Positions 53,409-63,739 of a stretch of 64,000 nt of DNA are shown piece after piece (position 1 is the stretch's first letter; the number at the start of each line of letters is the position of its first letter). The notes under the pieces were generated by a model. It worked only from the letters and a program-made list of their open reading frames with translations. It did no database searches and was not told the origin of the DNA. The translations under genes were made by a program, and so were the position numbers. The stretch is from Morinoia aosen (Eukaryota; Arthropoda; Malacostraca; Amphipoda; Talitridae): the NCBI GenBank assembly GCA_030386875.1, contig CM059576.1, positions 18,728,058 through 18,792,057 on the forward strand. Direction: 5' to 3'.

Positions 53409-54109
53409 CTGTAATCGCTCTTTCCACTAAAGTCAATAATATTTCTAAACGTGTAAATTTCGTCATTGACACCGGGAGTCAACAAACGTTGATTGACCTG
53501 AATACCGTTAGTTCTAATAGTTCTAACGATGATTCACAGCAAATTACTGTAAACACGGTTGGTGCCTCTGTCCCGTTACGGGGCAAGCACATTAACGTCG
53601 AGCTCGTGCTTCCTGACTGTGAGAAGCATGAGCTTGATGTTTTTGCAATGCGAAATTTGCACCTGCAGATGGGGATGAAGGGTTTGCAATCTAAACTCGA
53701 GCTCCTTAAAACTAAGCTTCCTCTGTCTACTTCCTTTCCTGAAGTCGTTGATGACAATAGTCAAATCAACGGCATTCTAGGAGTTGATGCTCTTCAAGCT
53801 TTTCGAGTGCTTGAATTGCAAAACGTCGCAGGCTATAAAGTTATGCGTGTAGCTAACGGTTTTTTACCCTTTGGGGCTCTAAAATGTTATAAATCCTCTT
53901 TGTTTCCTATCGTGGCTTCGGCCACGATAACAAGACGGTGGATCAAGACGGTGGATCGCCTAAAAAACAAGACGGTGGATCACCTTGTTCTGTTGTTTTG
54001 CCTAAAAATTCTTCCCCTTCTGTTGTTTCGCCTAAAAATTCTTCCCCTTCTGTTGTTTCGCCTGACGTTTCTTCCTCTTCAATTCTGCATAAAGTTTCTT
54101 CTTCCTTGA
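53402..54109 (+). CDS. BEL/Pao aspartic protease (DUF1758-like)
   Basis: In frame with gag after the TGA; the first ATG is at 53402. The catalytic motif is FVIDTGSQQTLI (Asp at about 53468), with flap-region residues and INGILGVDALQAF (about 53766-53805), the second conserved block. It processes the polyprotein. The useful domain ends near 53900. After that, the frame runs on as low-complexity LLFCLKILPLLLF, the out-of-frame reading of pol, so the true product probably shifts -1 into pol at 53962-53968. Confidence 0.88.
   Translation: MCPVIALSTKVNNISKRVNFVIDTGSQQTLIDLNTVSSNSSNDDSQQITVNTVGASVPLRGKHINVELVLPDCEKHELDVFAMRNLHLQMGMKGLQSKLELLKTKLPLSTSFPEVVDDNSQINGILGVDALQAFRVLELQNVAGYKVMRVANGFLPFGALKCYKSSLFPIVASATITRRWIKTVDRLKNKTVDHLVLLFCLKILPLLLFRLKILPLLLFRLTFLPLQFCIKFLLP
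53911..53926 (+). other. Perfect UUCG tetraloop hairpin at protease/pol junction
   Basis: CGTGGC-TTCG-GCCACG: a 6-bp stem closed by C-G around TTCG, the extra-stable tetraloop class, 36 nt upstream of the slippery heptamer. It marks the end of the protease domain. Confidence 0.7.
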
Positions 54110-57100
54110 CTATTGCAAATAAACAAAAAAAGCAAACAAAAAAGAGTAAACCTAAAGCTAAGCGTTATCATGGTGTGTTGGAGGCATTTTTTGAACCTCC
54201 TAAAGTTTGTTCTTCTGCCTTGGATGGAACTGAGTGTGATGTGCAGGCCGGTCTTGATAGACTTCTAGACTTGGAATTAATAGGGGTGCCTGCTAAGGAA
54301 GTAGAGAATGATAAAGAGCTAAAAGACTTTAAGAGTAGCGTAGTTTATGACGAAGGCCGCTATCATGTTCACATACCTTGGAATCGTAATATACTGGCGA
54401 AAGTTCCTCATAGTTTCGGGTTAGCGCGCTATCTCGCGCAGAAAGTTGCTGCTTCTAACTCTCGTAAAGGGATAGAGAAGCAATATAACGATGTCTTTCA
54501 GGAACAACTCGAGCTAGGTATAATTGAGCCTCTTTCTCTCGAGAATGTAAATGTGTGTGAACATAAGTGGATACCACATAGGCCTGTCGTGCGCGAACAC
54601 GTTACCACTTCCAAGATACGCCCAGTGTTTAATTGCTCGCTCAAGCGAGGTAAATTGCCTAGTCTAAACGAGGCCTCATACGTAGGTCCTAACCTCATGA
54701 ATGATTTGCTTGGTCTATTGGTGTACTTTCGATCTAATTCCATTGTTGTGCTATCAGATATTTTCAAGGCTTTCCTTCGGGTGAAGTTAGCCAAGATTTT
54801 TGACCGAAATCAGTTTAGTTTTGTTCTCTTTCAAAATGGGGAATATAAATATTTTAGGTACACAACCTTGTTGTTCGGTTTTGTCGCTTCCCCATACGTT
54901 CTCAATTTCCTTCTCAAACTACATGCTAAAACTATTAGTGATTTAGTGGTTAGAGACATCATGTCTAACAAACTGTACGTTGATAACCTTGTATTTACGA
55001 CTAATTGTCCCGAGCTAGCGCTTGATACTTTTCAACGCGCGAACAAAGCTTTCAAAGAAAGCGGCTTTCCACTGCGTCAATGGCAGTCTAATAACTCTAA
55101 TCTTCTGTCTCAGATTGACCCTTCTCTTTGTAGCTCCAGTGAGCACTCCAGAGTGTTGGGTTACAACTTTAATTCTTCTTCTGATTCTCTTTCCATATCT
55201 GAAAAAAGCTTAAATCCTTCCTGTAAAACTCGTAGGAGTATGCTGTCTGACATTGCTTCTTTGTATGATCCTCTAGGAATTCTGTTACCTTTCTCTGTTC
55301 GAGGGAAACTCATTTTGCGTAAATTAACACCTTTGAGACTAGGCTGGGATCAAGACGTTCCAGATGATATCTGTAAAGAATGGCGTAATTTTTATCAGGA
55401 ATTTTCTGAATTGCATGAATTTGAGTTCCCTAGGATGAATCTTGTTGAAACTGAGAAAATTGACCTCGTAATTTTCTGTGATGCTAGTGAAAGAGCTTTT
55501 GGAACCTGTATATACGGTGTCCAAAAAGAGCGCAGCTCACTCCTTTTCTCTAAAGTTAAAGTTTCGCCTCCTAGGCAACGAACTCTTCCTTCTCTTGAAC
55601 TTCTGGCTGTGTATCTTGCGTACCAGTGTCTTGTTTCTCTGATGAGTGACGTCAATTTTCCCTATACGGTCTCAAGTGTAACTATTCTTACCGATTCCCA
55701 GGTTACCCTGGCTTGGTTATTGAGTGGTAAGGCTCCTCGAAAGAATATTTTTGTCAGTAAAAGAATTAAGGATATAGACAGCATGCGACTAACGTTGAAA
55801 GGTACAACTAAAGCTTCTTTTCACTATGAATACGTGCCCACCATGTACAATATGGCAGACATGTTAACTCGAGGTATAAAAGCATCAAAGTTTCTCGAGA
55901 GTAAAAATGTATGGGGAACAGGTCCTGACTGGATTCGCGAAGGTAAGGACCAGTGGCCCAAGGGACACCTGGGATGCATTCCCCATCAATTTGTATCCTC
56001 TGCATGTATTAATGTTAATGTTGTCCCTCCGTGTGAAGCTCCTATTTTGGAGGTTGAACGCTTCTCCTCCTATCCTAAATTATTAGGCACGGTGGAGAAG
56101 GTGTTTGAAGCTGTCGCTATTTTTCGACATGCAGATAAGGGCAATGCAAAATTGCGAGCTTTCATTTTCCTTATTTCTTCTATGCAAAGTACACACTTTG
56201 CAGGCGAGCTCGAGGCCTTGAAAAACAAAAGTCCTCGGCCGCCGCTGTTAGTTAGAACTTTGAACCTTTTTCTCGATTCGCACGGTATCATTCGTTCGAA
56301 TAGTCGTATTGCAAATGCTGAGGAATTAGACTATAACACTCGCAATCCCATCTTGCTGTCTAGTTCTTCACATTTGACCCATTTGCTAATTTCGCACACT
56401 CACAAACTTCTTAACCATCAGGGGCTCGACATCACCGTTCAAAAACTTAAGTTAGACGGTTATGTCGTGCCACGCTGCAAGCGCACAGTTCGCGGCGTTT
56501 TGGCTAAATGCATTGTATGCAAGAAGCTAAACGCCAAAGCGTTTTCCTATCCCGATCCTCCTGCTCTACCTGACTCTCGTACTAATTTCGTGAGGCCATT
56601 TGCCACAACTGGCATGGATTTCTCTGCCCACTTTTGGGTATTAGACCCTTTTGGTCACAAGCAAAAGGTGTATTTACTGTTATTTACGTGTTTTCAGACT
56701 AGGGCTATTCACATTGAAGTTCTTCCGTCTATGACACTGGAGGAATTCTGTTTCGCCTTTATTCGATTTACAAACGAAAAGGGCGTTCCTAATACTGTTT
56801 ATTCTGACAATGCTAGAACTTTCACCGCCGCTCCCGATCTTCTATCGGAAGTGCTAACTTCCTCTTTGGATGAAGAGCGGTTTCGACCTTTTAATATTAA
56901 ATTCAAAACTATCCCTATCTACAGTCCTCAATTTGGAGCGATATGGGAACGCCTGTTCAAGTCCATAAAGGATTGCCTGTATAAACTTTTTGGACGGAGC
57001 ACCTATTCTTATTCTTCCTTTATCACTGTCATTTCCGATATTTCTCTTAACCTTAATCGGCGTCCCCTCTCTTACACTGAGATGGGGGACTCGATCTTAC

Positions 57101-57537
57101 CTATAATGCCCCTTCAATTTCTTCAACTTTACCCTACCTCTAATTCTCTTATTCTGTCCGATGAGCTTCCGGACTTGGAGACTGACGATGTTGAGCATCG
57201 CGAGCATTTGCTCACTCTTTTAGAGAGACGCGATGTCCTGGTCGCCAAGTTCCGGGAGCTTTGGTATTCTCAATATCTAATTTCTTTGCGAGGTCCATAT
57301 CCTCTAAAATCTTTACCTTTGCAAAATAAATTATTATCTGTGGGTCAAGTGGTACTTGTAAAACACCCGATAAAACCCAGACCATTTTGGGCCTTGGCTC
57401 GCATCAGTGCTTTGCTTCCTGGTCGCGACGGCAAGGTCCGTGTTGTAAGAATTATAAGGGCTGATAATACTGAAAGCGCCATTAAAATCTCGTTACTGTA
57501 CCCACTGGAGTTAGTTGTGACAGATCCTACTCCATAG
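53938..57537 (+). CDS. BEL/Pao pol: reverse transcriptase, RNase H, integrase
   Basis: About 1,190 codons in the -1 frame relative to the protease. Numbering from 53938: a Ser/Pro-rich linker with KNSSPSVVSP repeats (1-60); RT (about 180-380) with RPVFNCS, LSDIFKAFLRVKL (Asp 274), LLFGFVASPYVLN and YVDN (residues 347-350); RNase H with VIFCDASERAFGTCIYG; zinc-binding integrase domain HKLLNHQG to CIVCKK; core D-D-E in TTGMDFSAHF, VYSDNARTF and FGAIWERLFKSIKD; and a DUF5641-like end (VGQVVLVKHPIKPRPFWALA). The active-site YVDN replaces the usual YVDD; this occurs in some BEL lineages as far as I know. No ATG starts it. It stops at a TAG, with the frame open for about 90 further codons apart from one TGA. 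Confidence 0.95.
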   Translation: MDQDGGSPKKQDGGSPCSVVLPKNSSPSVVSPKNSSPSVVSPDVSSSSILHKVSSSLTIANKQKKQTKKSKPKAKRYHGVLEAFFEPPKVCSSALDGTECDVQAGLDRLLDLELIGVPAKEVENDKELKDFKSSVVYDEGRYHVHIPWNRNILAKVPHSFGLARYLAQKVAASNSRKGIEKQYNDVFQEQLELGIIEPLSLENVNVCEHKWIPHRPVVREHVTTSKIRPVFNCSLKRGKLPSLNEASYVGPNLMNDLLGLLVYFRSNSIVVLSDIFKAFLRVKLAKIFDRNQFSFVLFQNGEYKYFRYTTLLFGFVASPYVLNFLLKLHAKTISDLVVRDIMSNKLYVDNLVFTTNCPELALDTFQRANKAFKESGFPLRQWQSNNSNLLSQIDPSLCSSSEHSRVLGYNFNSSSDSLSISEKSLNPSCKTRRSMLSDIASLYDPLGILLPFSVRGKLILRKLTPLRLGWDQDVPDDICKEWRNFYQEFSELHEFEFPRMNLVETEKIDLVIFCDASERAFGTCIYGVQKERSSLLFSKVKVSPPRQRTLPSLELLAVYLAYQCLVSLMSDVNFPYTVSSVTILTDSQVTLAWLLSGKAPRKNIFVSKRIKDIDSMRLTLKGTTKASFHYEYVPTMYNMADMLTRGIKASKFLESKNVWGTGPDWIREGKDQWPKGHLGCIPHQFVSSACINVNVVPPCEAPILEVERFSSYPKLLGTVEKVFEAVAIFRHADKGNAKLRAFIFLISSMQSTHFAGELEALKNKSPRPPLLVRTLNLFLDSHGIIRSNSRIANAEELDYNTRNPILLSSSSHLTHLLISHTHKLLNHQGLDITVQKLKLDGYVVPRCKRTVRGVLAKCIVCKKLNAKAFSYPDPPALPDSRTNFVRPFATTGMDFSAHFWVLDPFGHKQKVYLLLFTCFQTRAIHIEVLPSMTLEEFCFAFIRFTNEKGVPNTVYSDNARTFTAAPDLLSEVLTSSLDEERFRPFNIKFKTIPIYSPQFGAIWERLFKSIKDCLYKLFGRSTYSYSSFITVISDISLNLNRRPLSYTEMGDSILPIMPLQFLQLYPTSNSLILSDELPDLETDDVEHREHLLTLLERRDVLVAKFRELWYSQYLISLRGPYPLKSLPLQNKLLSVGQVVLVKHPIKPRPFWALARISALLPGRDGKVRVVRIIRADNTESAIKISLLYPLELVVTDPTP
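53962..53984 (+). promoter_or_regulatory. Putative -1 frameshift signal (protease to pol)
   Basis: In the protease frame codons read CTA AAA AAC, giving A_AAA_AAC in phase at 53962-53968. A 5-nt spacer precedes a small stem GGTG/CACC (53974-53977 with 53981-53984). A -1 slip enters the pol frame, open from 53893. Confidence 0.55.
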
Positions 57538-57804
57538 GAGGTGGGAGATAGCGCAGACGGGAGTGTTTCGGACGCGGAATCATATCCTCGGTCCGAGCCT
57601 CCCACGAGGTTTGAATCTCAAAGGGGTAGTTCTACCTCTGAACACCCTTGAGTTCAGCCACTTAATTCTTCAACTTCTTCTGATACGGATTCTTCGGCCT
57701 TGTCCGAAGAACCGGTAGTTACTCCTGCTGACCGCCCTCAAAGGCAAGCGGCGCGTCAGCAACGTAGTAAATTAACTTATCTTATTAAGAAAGGGCATTT
57801 GTAA
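57538..57804 (+). other. In-frame pol C-terminal tail beyond two stops
   Basis: After the TAG (57535-57537) the pol frame continues with Ser/Arg/Pro-rich text, meets a TGA at 57649-57651, and resumes RPQRQAARQQRSKLTYLIKK to a TAA at 57802. The basic end resembles tails of other BEL pol proteins. Either a tail recently lost through stops or one reached by readthrough; I cannot tell. Confidence 0.5.
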
Positions 57805-57939
57805 ACCCTTTCAATTATGTGTTATGCGCAGATATTATTATTTGGTCCTTTCCAGTTTAAGCTGGAAGGACATTGCATGTCTTTGTGTATTTCACGGAAT
57901 TTTCAAATGAAAACTCCGTTTTTTCTTTTGCCGGGATTG

Positions 57940-58481
57940 TGTCGCAAATCCAGCCTGCTCCTCTTGTACGTCCCATACAAGTTAATTAATATCTTGTAGT
58001 ATCAGGGACTAGGTCAAAATCAATCCTTAATTGACCTAAAAGAATAAATATTAATTAAATATGACAAGCAGGCAATAATGGATTGCTTCCCCTTCCTGGC
58101 AACAAATGCGTATGTCGAACATCCTTAATGTGTTCGTTTATCTTTGCGAGCTGAATCTGAAGCCACAGCAACGGATTCGGAGCGCACTTGACGTCGAGGC
58201 CTTCGCGGGCTGACACGTCAGAAGACAACCACCTACGGAGTCGGAAGCACGTGCCTTGTGCGTTACGACTTCTAAGCCGGTCCTGCTTTCGGGCAGCTAA
58301 GAGCCCGGATAGCCGGCTATCATTGAGGAAGAGTTCCCTGGACAACTTTTCTTCGAAGTTCAGGTGAGCAATCCTTACTTATTGTCTTTGCTTGTCATAT
58401 TCTTATTTATCTTGATGCAGAAGAGACTATGTTAATGCCAGATAAATCTGGAAGTTGGCGCTTTAGCCGGTAAGCGCAACA
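57940..58481 (+). repeat. 3' LTR of BEL/Pao element
   Basis: 542 bp, nearly identical to 50645-51186. The sequence just before it (TTTTGCCGGGAT) is not a convincing polypurine tract. Confidence 0.97.
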
Positions 58482-58485
58482 ATAG

Positions 58486-58675
58486 TTAAGATATGTTAGG
58501 CTAGGATAGATTTGGTTACCATAGGTTAGGACAAAATAGGTTAGAACATGGTAGGTTAACATAGGTCAGGTTGAAATATATTTCAAAGTTTGGAGGTAAT
58601 GTTGACTGAATTTTTTACGGGTCCACCTAGCTTATTGATGACATTGTCCGTGAAATTTCCATGGGTCCTGCTAGT
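58486..58675 (-). repeat. Interspersed repeat family B, part 2
   Basis: Continues the copy at 50290-50644: TTAGG/ATAGG-rich degenerate repeats, then GGAGGTAATGTTGACTGAAT, CACCTAGCTTATTGATGACA and GGAAATTTCACGG-type head (inverted). The BEL element plus its 4-bp duplication separates the two parts. Confidence 0.7.
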
Positions 58676-60766
58676 TAAATGAATTTCCAAACTTTTAGCA
58701 ATCATTATTTTGGTTTGAAATCCCAAATATCCCACTGACTTCACTGGATGCAAAATTGAACCTTGCATGCGTCTGTAAATATTTGCACAATGGGTCCCAG
58801 GTGTGGAACAGTTCAGGTAAGCTATAGGCCATCAAATAATTATCTACTTCTATTCCTAAATGCTGGTGGTTAAAATTTGTTAATTTTTAAAACTACGACA
58901 CAGATTGATGTTGTGTTGTTTTCTAACTTAAAAAATTAAGACGTAGCAAGTTTCGGAGTGATACATTTCGCTGCTGAAGTGTAGGAGTTACCTTTAGAAC
59001 AGATAAGGTGAAGTCCTTCCAATTTAGATTCACTATAGTAGCAGGTGTCTGGTTTTGTATATGAAAAACTGAAATCAATTTCTCTACCTCAAAAGTGCAT
59101 ATCTTATTTTGTTAATGCATGTGGTTTTTTAAAGGTACGTCAATGACTAGGTTCGTCACCCCTGTGTTTCTTGACCTGAGCTTTTCATTATGAGTAGAGG
59201 AACATCGTCTTCCAGTTTCCGTAAATTGTTGAAAAAAATACAAAAACTCGATTTCAGCATATATCGAGCTCTGAAACTCTCGGTTCATATTGTATTCTTA
59301 TCTTCATCGTGCGGGTTATCTCTGTTTATGAGTCTGTAGCATTATTTCAGACTTTTCCCTATTTTACAATTTTTGCTTAAAAAAGAGGAGCAGATACATA
59401 CCGCATAATGTTTTCTGAATGAATGAATAGGAAACATGAGAGAACAGGACGCAGGTCGTGCATCTTGTACACTTGAGGTAAGACAGATGGCTGCTTCATT
59501 ACTTGAAGTCACTAAAGAAAAAGCCTAATTCAATTAGAGGTTGCAGCTCAAAAATATCAAGCTATCATGAGAGTTTGCTAGCACACACGCAGGACGCGAT
59601 TGTTTATTCACTTGTAGAGAAATTATTTCACAAAGGGGTATTGTCCAGCATGTGAATGCATTTTTGAATAAATCTTATCTTCTATATTACTCGAAATGAC
59701 CGTCGTGTGTTTATTTACAAGTTTTGTGTCACGCTCTTAAGAACAGATACGATGTGATTAGCGCTGGCGGTCTTGGTTTCAGTTCACCAGTAAATTATTG
59801 CACTCATTTTAGGTGTACAAGTGCTCTATATATAGCAAGTCACTGTCAAGAAAACTAGTACACATTTTTTGAGAGGGGAGACTGCGAGAAGGGTGAGGTG
59901 TAGGGGTGGTTTGGTATACGCGTCAAAAATGACGGGAATGGATTATTTCCTAAAAATAAGTTTCAATATTCAAAGCGAATTAAAAACCAATACATAACAC
60001 CCAAATGAACCCGCAATTAAAATATTCTTGACCACGTGCACTGGTGAAATTCATATCAAAAATAGCAATCAACCCTTTGGGTACTGACGACTACTCCAGT
60101 GCCAAGGTTGCTAGTTCTTCCAGTTTTGGACATCTAAACTAATTGTACAGTAATTTAACCAAGGAGGTAATATTTTGAAGTAAATAGTAAAATTAGGGAA
60201 ATTACATGAATTCATGAATATAGTTTTCAGACATTCCCGAAGCCTGCACGCGTAACTTACCATTGGTTACCTCTAAGTTCATGCTGCAGGGTCCGTGCAA
60301 TATATTCAATAGCCTTTCTATTAAATTACAGTAATTTTTTCTGAATTTTGTTTTATTATAAATTAGGGCAAAAATTTATTGATAATTTATTAGTAAATTC
60401 AAAAACTCTATTATCAACGTCGAAAATATCGGTTGCCAAGCATAGTGCTTCAAAGATTTAAAAATGTTTTAAAGTAAAATAAAGAAGTAGGCACTCGCTT
60501 TAAGCTAGAAGCACCCTCACTAGGACAATTTCACTGACAATAATGGGTAAGAATAATTTTTCCCCTGGAAATTTTTCCGTAAACCGTTTCAATTGTCGTA
60601 CCTAAAGGGTCCATTCTAACAGTAACCGTGATAAAAAATATTTTTCGTTCATGTGAACCGGTGAAACTCGGATCACATATACGGTCATTGTAATTCTCCC
60701 TATGAGCGTGACAGAGAAATGTAAGAAGCGGACTCGAAACAAATAAATCAAAGGTATTATTGGGTA
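58676..60766. other. No gene recognised; scattered repeat fragments
   Basis: The segment 59730-59830 matches the reverse complement of about 33950-34080 (GCGCTGGCGGTCTTGGTTTC, CACCAGTAAATTATTGCACT), and GTCAAAAATGACGGGA occurs at both 59925 and 33562. The 60531-60890 minus frame has no motif. These are pieces of further interspersed repeats. Confidence 0.4.
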
Positions 60767-60805
60767 GTAGCAGGAGTCGTGGAAATTCCGCGGACAATGT
60801 CATCT
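60767..60805 (+). repeat. Family B head fragment
   Basis: AGCAGGAGTCGTGGAAATTCCGCGGACAATGTCATC in pieces (first 20: AGCAGGAGTCGTGGAAATTC) matches the heads at 7392 and 38128; truncated after about 36 bp. Confidence 0.6.
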
Positions 60806-60969
60806 TTAACTTTTTCATATTGTGTGTAAACGAATATAACTTGGGAACAATGCGAACTGTTCTAGCAGAATTAATGCCATCATTGGACATCTATCAACAG
60901 GATAATAATGCGATTAACATTGATGAAGCAATTCTAAATTTAACTGAAATATAACGACCGCACACAACC

Positions 60970-63330
60970 AGTGATGTTCAATAATCACCCGCACAATTAC
61001 GAAAGAAAATATACTAAAGCCCAGGATTACTGAAGATATTGTGATCAATATAAAGAAACGTCAAGCCTTACTGTACGAAGAACGAATATCTAAAGACACG
61101 TATAACAGATTAAGGAATCATGTGACAAATGAAATACGAACATTGAAACGAAACTACTTTACGCTCAAATTTACTGAATACAAAACTGATATTAAAAAAA
61201 ACTTATCGCCTGCCTAATTCATGCTATACAGCGAATGATAATGCAACGAATACGATTGAGTCCATTGTTCACGAAAAAGTAAAATATCACGAGAAAAAAG
61301 ATATATTGCAACAGTGTTTAACAACTTTTTTTTGTGAACATAGGGGAAAAAACAGCTGATAGTGTCGTAGTGAACCTACAGACCACTTGCAATGCATAGA
61401 CCATGTCCGTGAACATAACTCCTTATTTTTTACACCATCTTATCCCTCCGATTTAATTACGTGCATAAACAGCTTGAAAAATGAAACAAATGGATTGAAA
61501 ACATTCTTGGCTAAAGTTCTTTAGGCTATAGCTGGTATAATAGCACCGTGCATATCAAATATTATACACCAATCATTTTTTCAAAGTATCTTCCCATACT
61601 GTCTCGAAATTGCCAAGTGCCACTCTATTAAAAATGGAGATAAAAAAGAATTAATATCTATGTACTACCAATTATTTGCAAAATACTCGAAAAAATTGTG
61701 TATAGAAAAGTGTATTCATATTTTAAACAAAACTAATTTCTCTACGACAAACACCATGGTTTTCGTTCTAAAAAAATCAACGACACAGGTTGTATTAAAG
61801 CATTCACAATTGTAGTATAGATAAAAGAAAGCTTATTTTCTCCGTATATCTTGACTTTCGAAAAGCCTTTGATTGCGTGGACAATAACATTTTACCATCA
61901 AAACTACACTGTTATGGCATGAGAGGAGTTGCACATGATTGGTTCAATTCATACTTAGCAAATCGAGAGCAGCATGTTGGCATTGGCGATGCACAATCGG
62001 AACTGCTGACAATCAGCCATGGAGTACCGCAAGGGTCGGTCCTTGAGCCTCTTCTCTTTTTGATCTTTATCGAAGATATTCTTAGATCTACTTCATTCTT
62101 ATTATTCATAATTATTTACCGACGACAGCAAGCTCTCTGCGGCTCTTGCAAGTGAAAATCCACAATTTTAATTGCAGAGAGTAAAAATAATGAGCTGCAA
62201 AATATTTCAATGTGGCTTAAGGCAAATAAAATATGCCTCAATATCGATTAGACATAATACATTATATTCTCATACAAGAGAAGTATGTCTCTTCCACATA
62301 TTAAAATTGGTGATGGTAAAATTGAAGAAACAAACTCCTGAAAATTTCTGGGCATTATGTTAGATAAACATCTGACGTTCAAAGAGCATATTGCTCATAT
62401 CAGGACTAAATTATCAAAATCCGTTGGAATCCTTCATAAAGTAAAAAATATACTGCCTGAAGAAGCCTTAAGAATACTTCATCGAACGATCATTTCACCA
62501 TGTCTACATACGGGATAGAAGCTTGGCACGGAACTGATATAAATAAAACAATCTGCTCTTTGCATTGCAAAGAAGAGCCGTTCGAGCGGCAATGAAATTC
62601 GAACTTAATGCTCACACAAATGATTCGTTCAAAAGCTTAAAAATTCTCAAGCTTTTCAATCCCTACAACCTCTCCATATGTAATTTCATGCATAAAACAC
62701 TATCTGATGATGGCGACAGAGAAATCAAACAATTATTCACTGCTCTAACTGGCCATCATGATCATTTAGCACGAAACAGAAGGAACTTCATACTTCCTTA
62801 TTCACAATCTCGGTCACAAAGAAGTATCCTCTTCACTGGAACTAAGAATTGGAACGCAATCCCTGCTATGATCGGTGAAAAAAGCTCTTACAATGCTTTC
62901 AAAACAAATCTTGAATCCCTCTTCCTATCGAAATATTGATCACATTAGGTAGTTCAAGTTAATTTTTTTTTCTTTTGGCACTCCTTATCTTTATGAGGTA
63001 ATCTACCATGATAATAAAGATCTTCTGCTCCTAATCATTTTTATTGAATATACTTTTCCCATCTAGCTCATGTTACCAATTTCTTTCTTTGCTAAGAAAT
63101 TAAGCACTGAAACATGACCAGTCTTGTATGCCCCTAGGTTAAGTAAATTTGGTTAAACATAACTGTACACTTTAAAAATAGCTTGATGATAGGATGTCCT
63201 AGAAGTCGCTGAACTTATTCGGGCCCACAAGTAGCTATACTCAAATATATCCATTGCACTAGACTCAAGAAGCAATGTATTGCTGTATCACTTGGGGTAA
63301 ATAAACTGTTAAATTGTTTGAATTGTTAAG
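60970..63330 (+). pseudogene. Decayed non-LTR retrotransposon (LINE) with RT
   Basis: Broken frames along the + strand read, in order: TEDIVINIKKRQALYEERIS and LKRNYFTLKF (linker before RT, about 61030-61180); YLDFRKAFDCVDNNILPSKL (RT block with first catalytic Asp, about 61850-61905); ISHGVPQGSVLEPLLFLIF (about 62010-62070); and FTDDSKLS in a shifted frame at 62115-62138 (variant of the FADD active site). The last frame 62565-62939 is the C-terminal region (RRAVRAAMKFELNAHT, RNFILPYSQSRS, TKNWNAIPAMI). The 3' untranslated region to 63330 is shared with 48170-48680. A Jockey/CR1-like lineage fits. The endonuclease part is not recognisable. Confidence 0.8.
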
Positions 63331-63339
63331 CTAGGTGGG

Positions 63340-63520
63340 CCCGTCAAAGAGTTACGTCAACATGCCCTAACCTATGCTCACCTATCTAGGGCATGTTGGA
63401 TAAGGATAGTTATCTATCTATGCTCACCTATCTAACTTAACCTATCCTTACTGAGATCCTAACCTAACATATCCTATCCTTTCCTAACATATCCTAACCT
63501 ATCCTAGCATAACCGAATCT
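63340..63520 (+). repeat. Family B fragment with CCTAA/TATCC repeats
   Basis: AAGCTAGGTGGGCCCGTCAA followed by TTACGTCAACATGCCCTAAC and degenerate CCTAACATATCC repeats. It lacks the palindromic head. Confidence 0.6.
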
Positions 63521-63739
63521 ATTCTGATAACATTTCAAACATATCAATGTATGTAAAGACCATCTTTTAATGTTAGAATGAGAAATTCGGTATCCATGAT
63601 ACCGCATACTCAGATAAAATCGTAACGGATACCAAAAAAATAAAATTTACATCCTAAGTTTTTGTATAAATGTAAACATATATAGGCATATATAAACATA
63701 TAAACAAACACACGAAGAGAATTATTAGGATACATAGAT

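Larger units (their letters stand above)
50645..58481 (+). mobile_element. BEL/Pao LTR retrotransposon, 7.8 kb
   Basis: The borders are 542-bp LTRs (TGTCGCAAATCC ... GCGCAACA) and an ATAG duplication (50641-50644, 58482-58485). By eye the LTRs differ at about two positions, so the insertion is young. Internal genes in the BEL order: gag (DUF1759-like, three zinc knuckles), aspartic protease (DUF1758-like), RT, RNase H, integrase and DUF5641-like C-terminus. BEL elements usually have one long frame; here gag/protease is split by a TGA and protease/pol by a frame change, both with recoding-like signals. No primer-binding site was recognised right after the 5' LTR. Confidence 0.96.

Noticed and set aside
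63360..63530. Telomeric repeat tract
   Set aside because: CCTAA units are degenerate and mixed with TATCC; they belong to family B and do not form a (TTAGG)n array.
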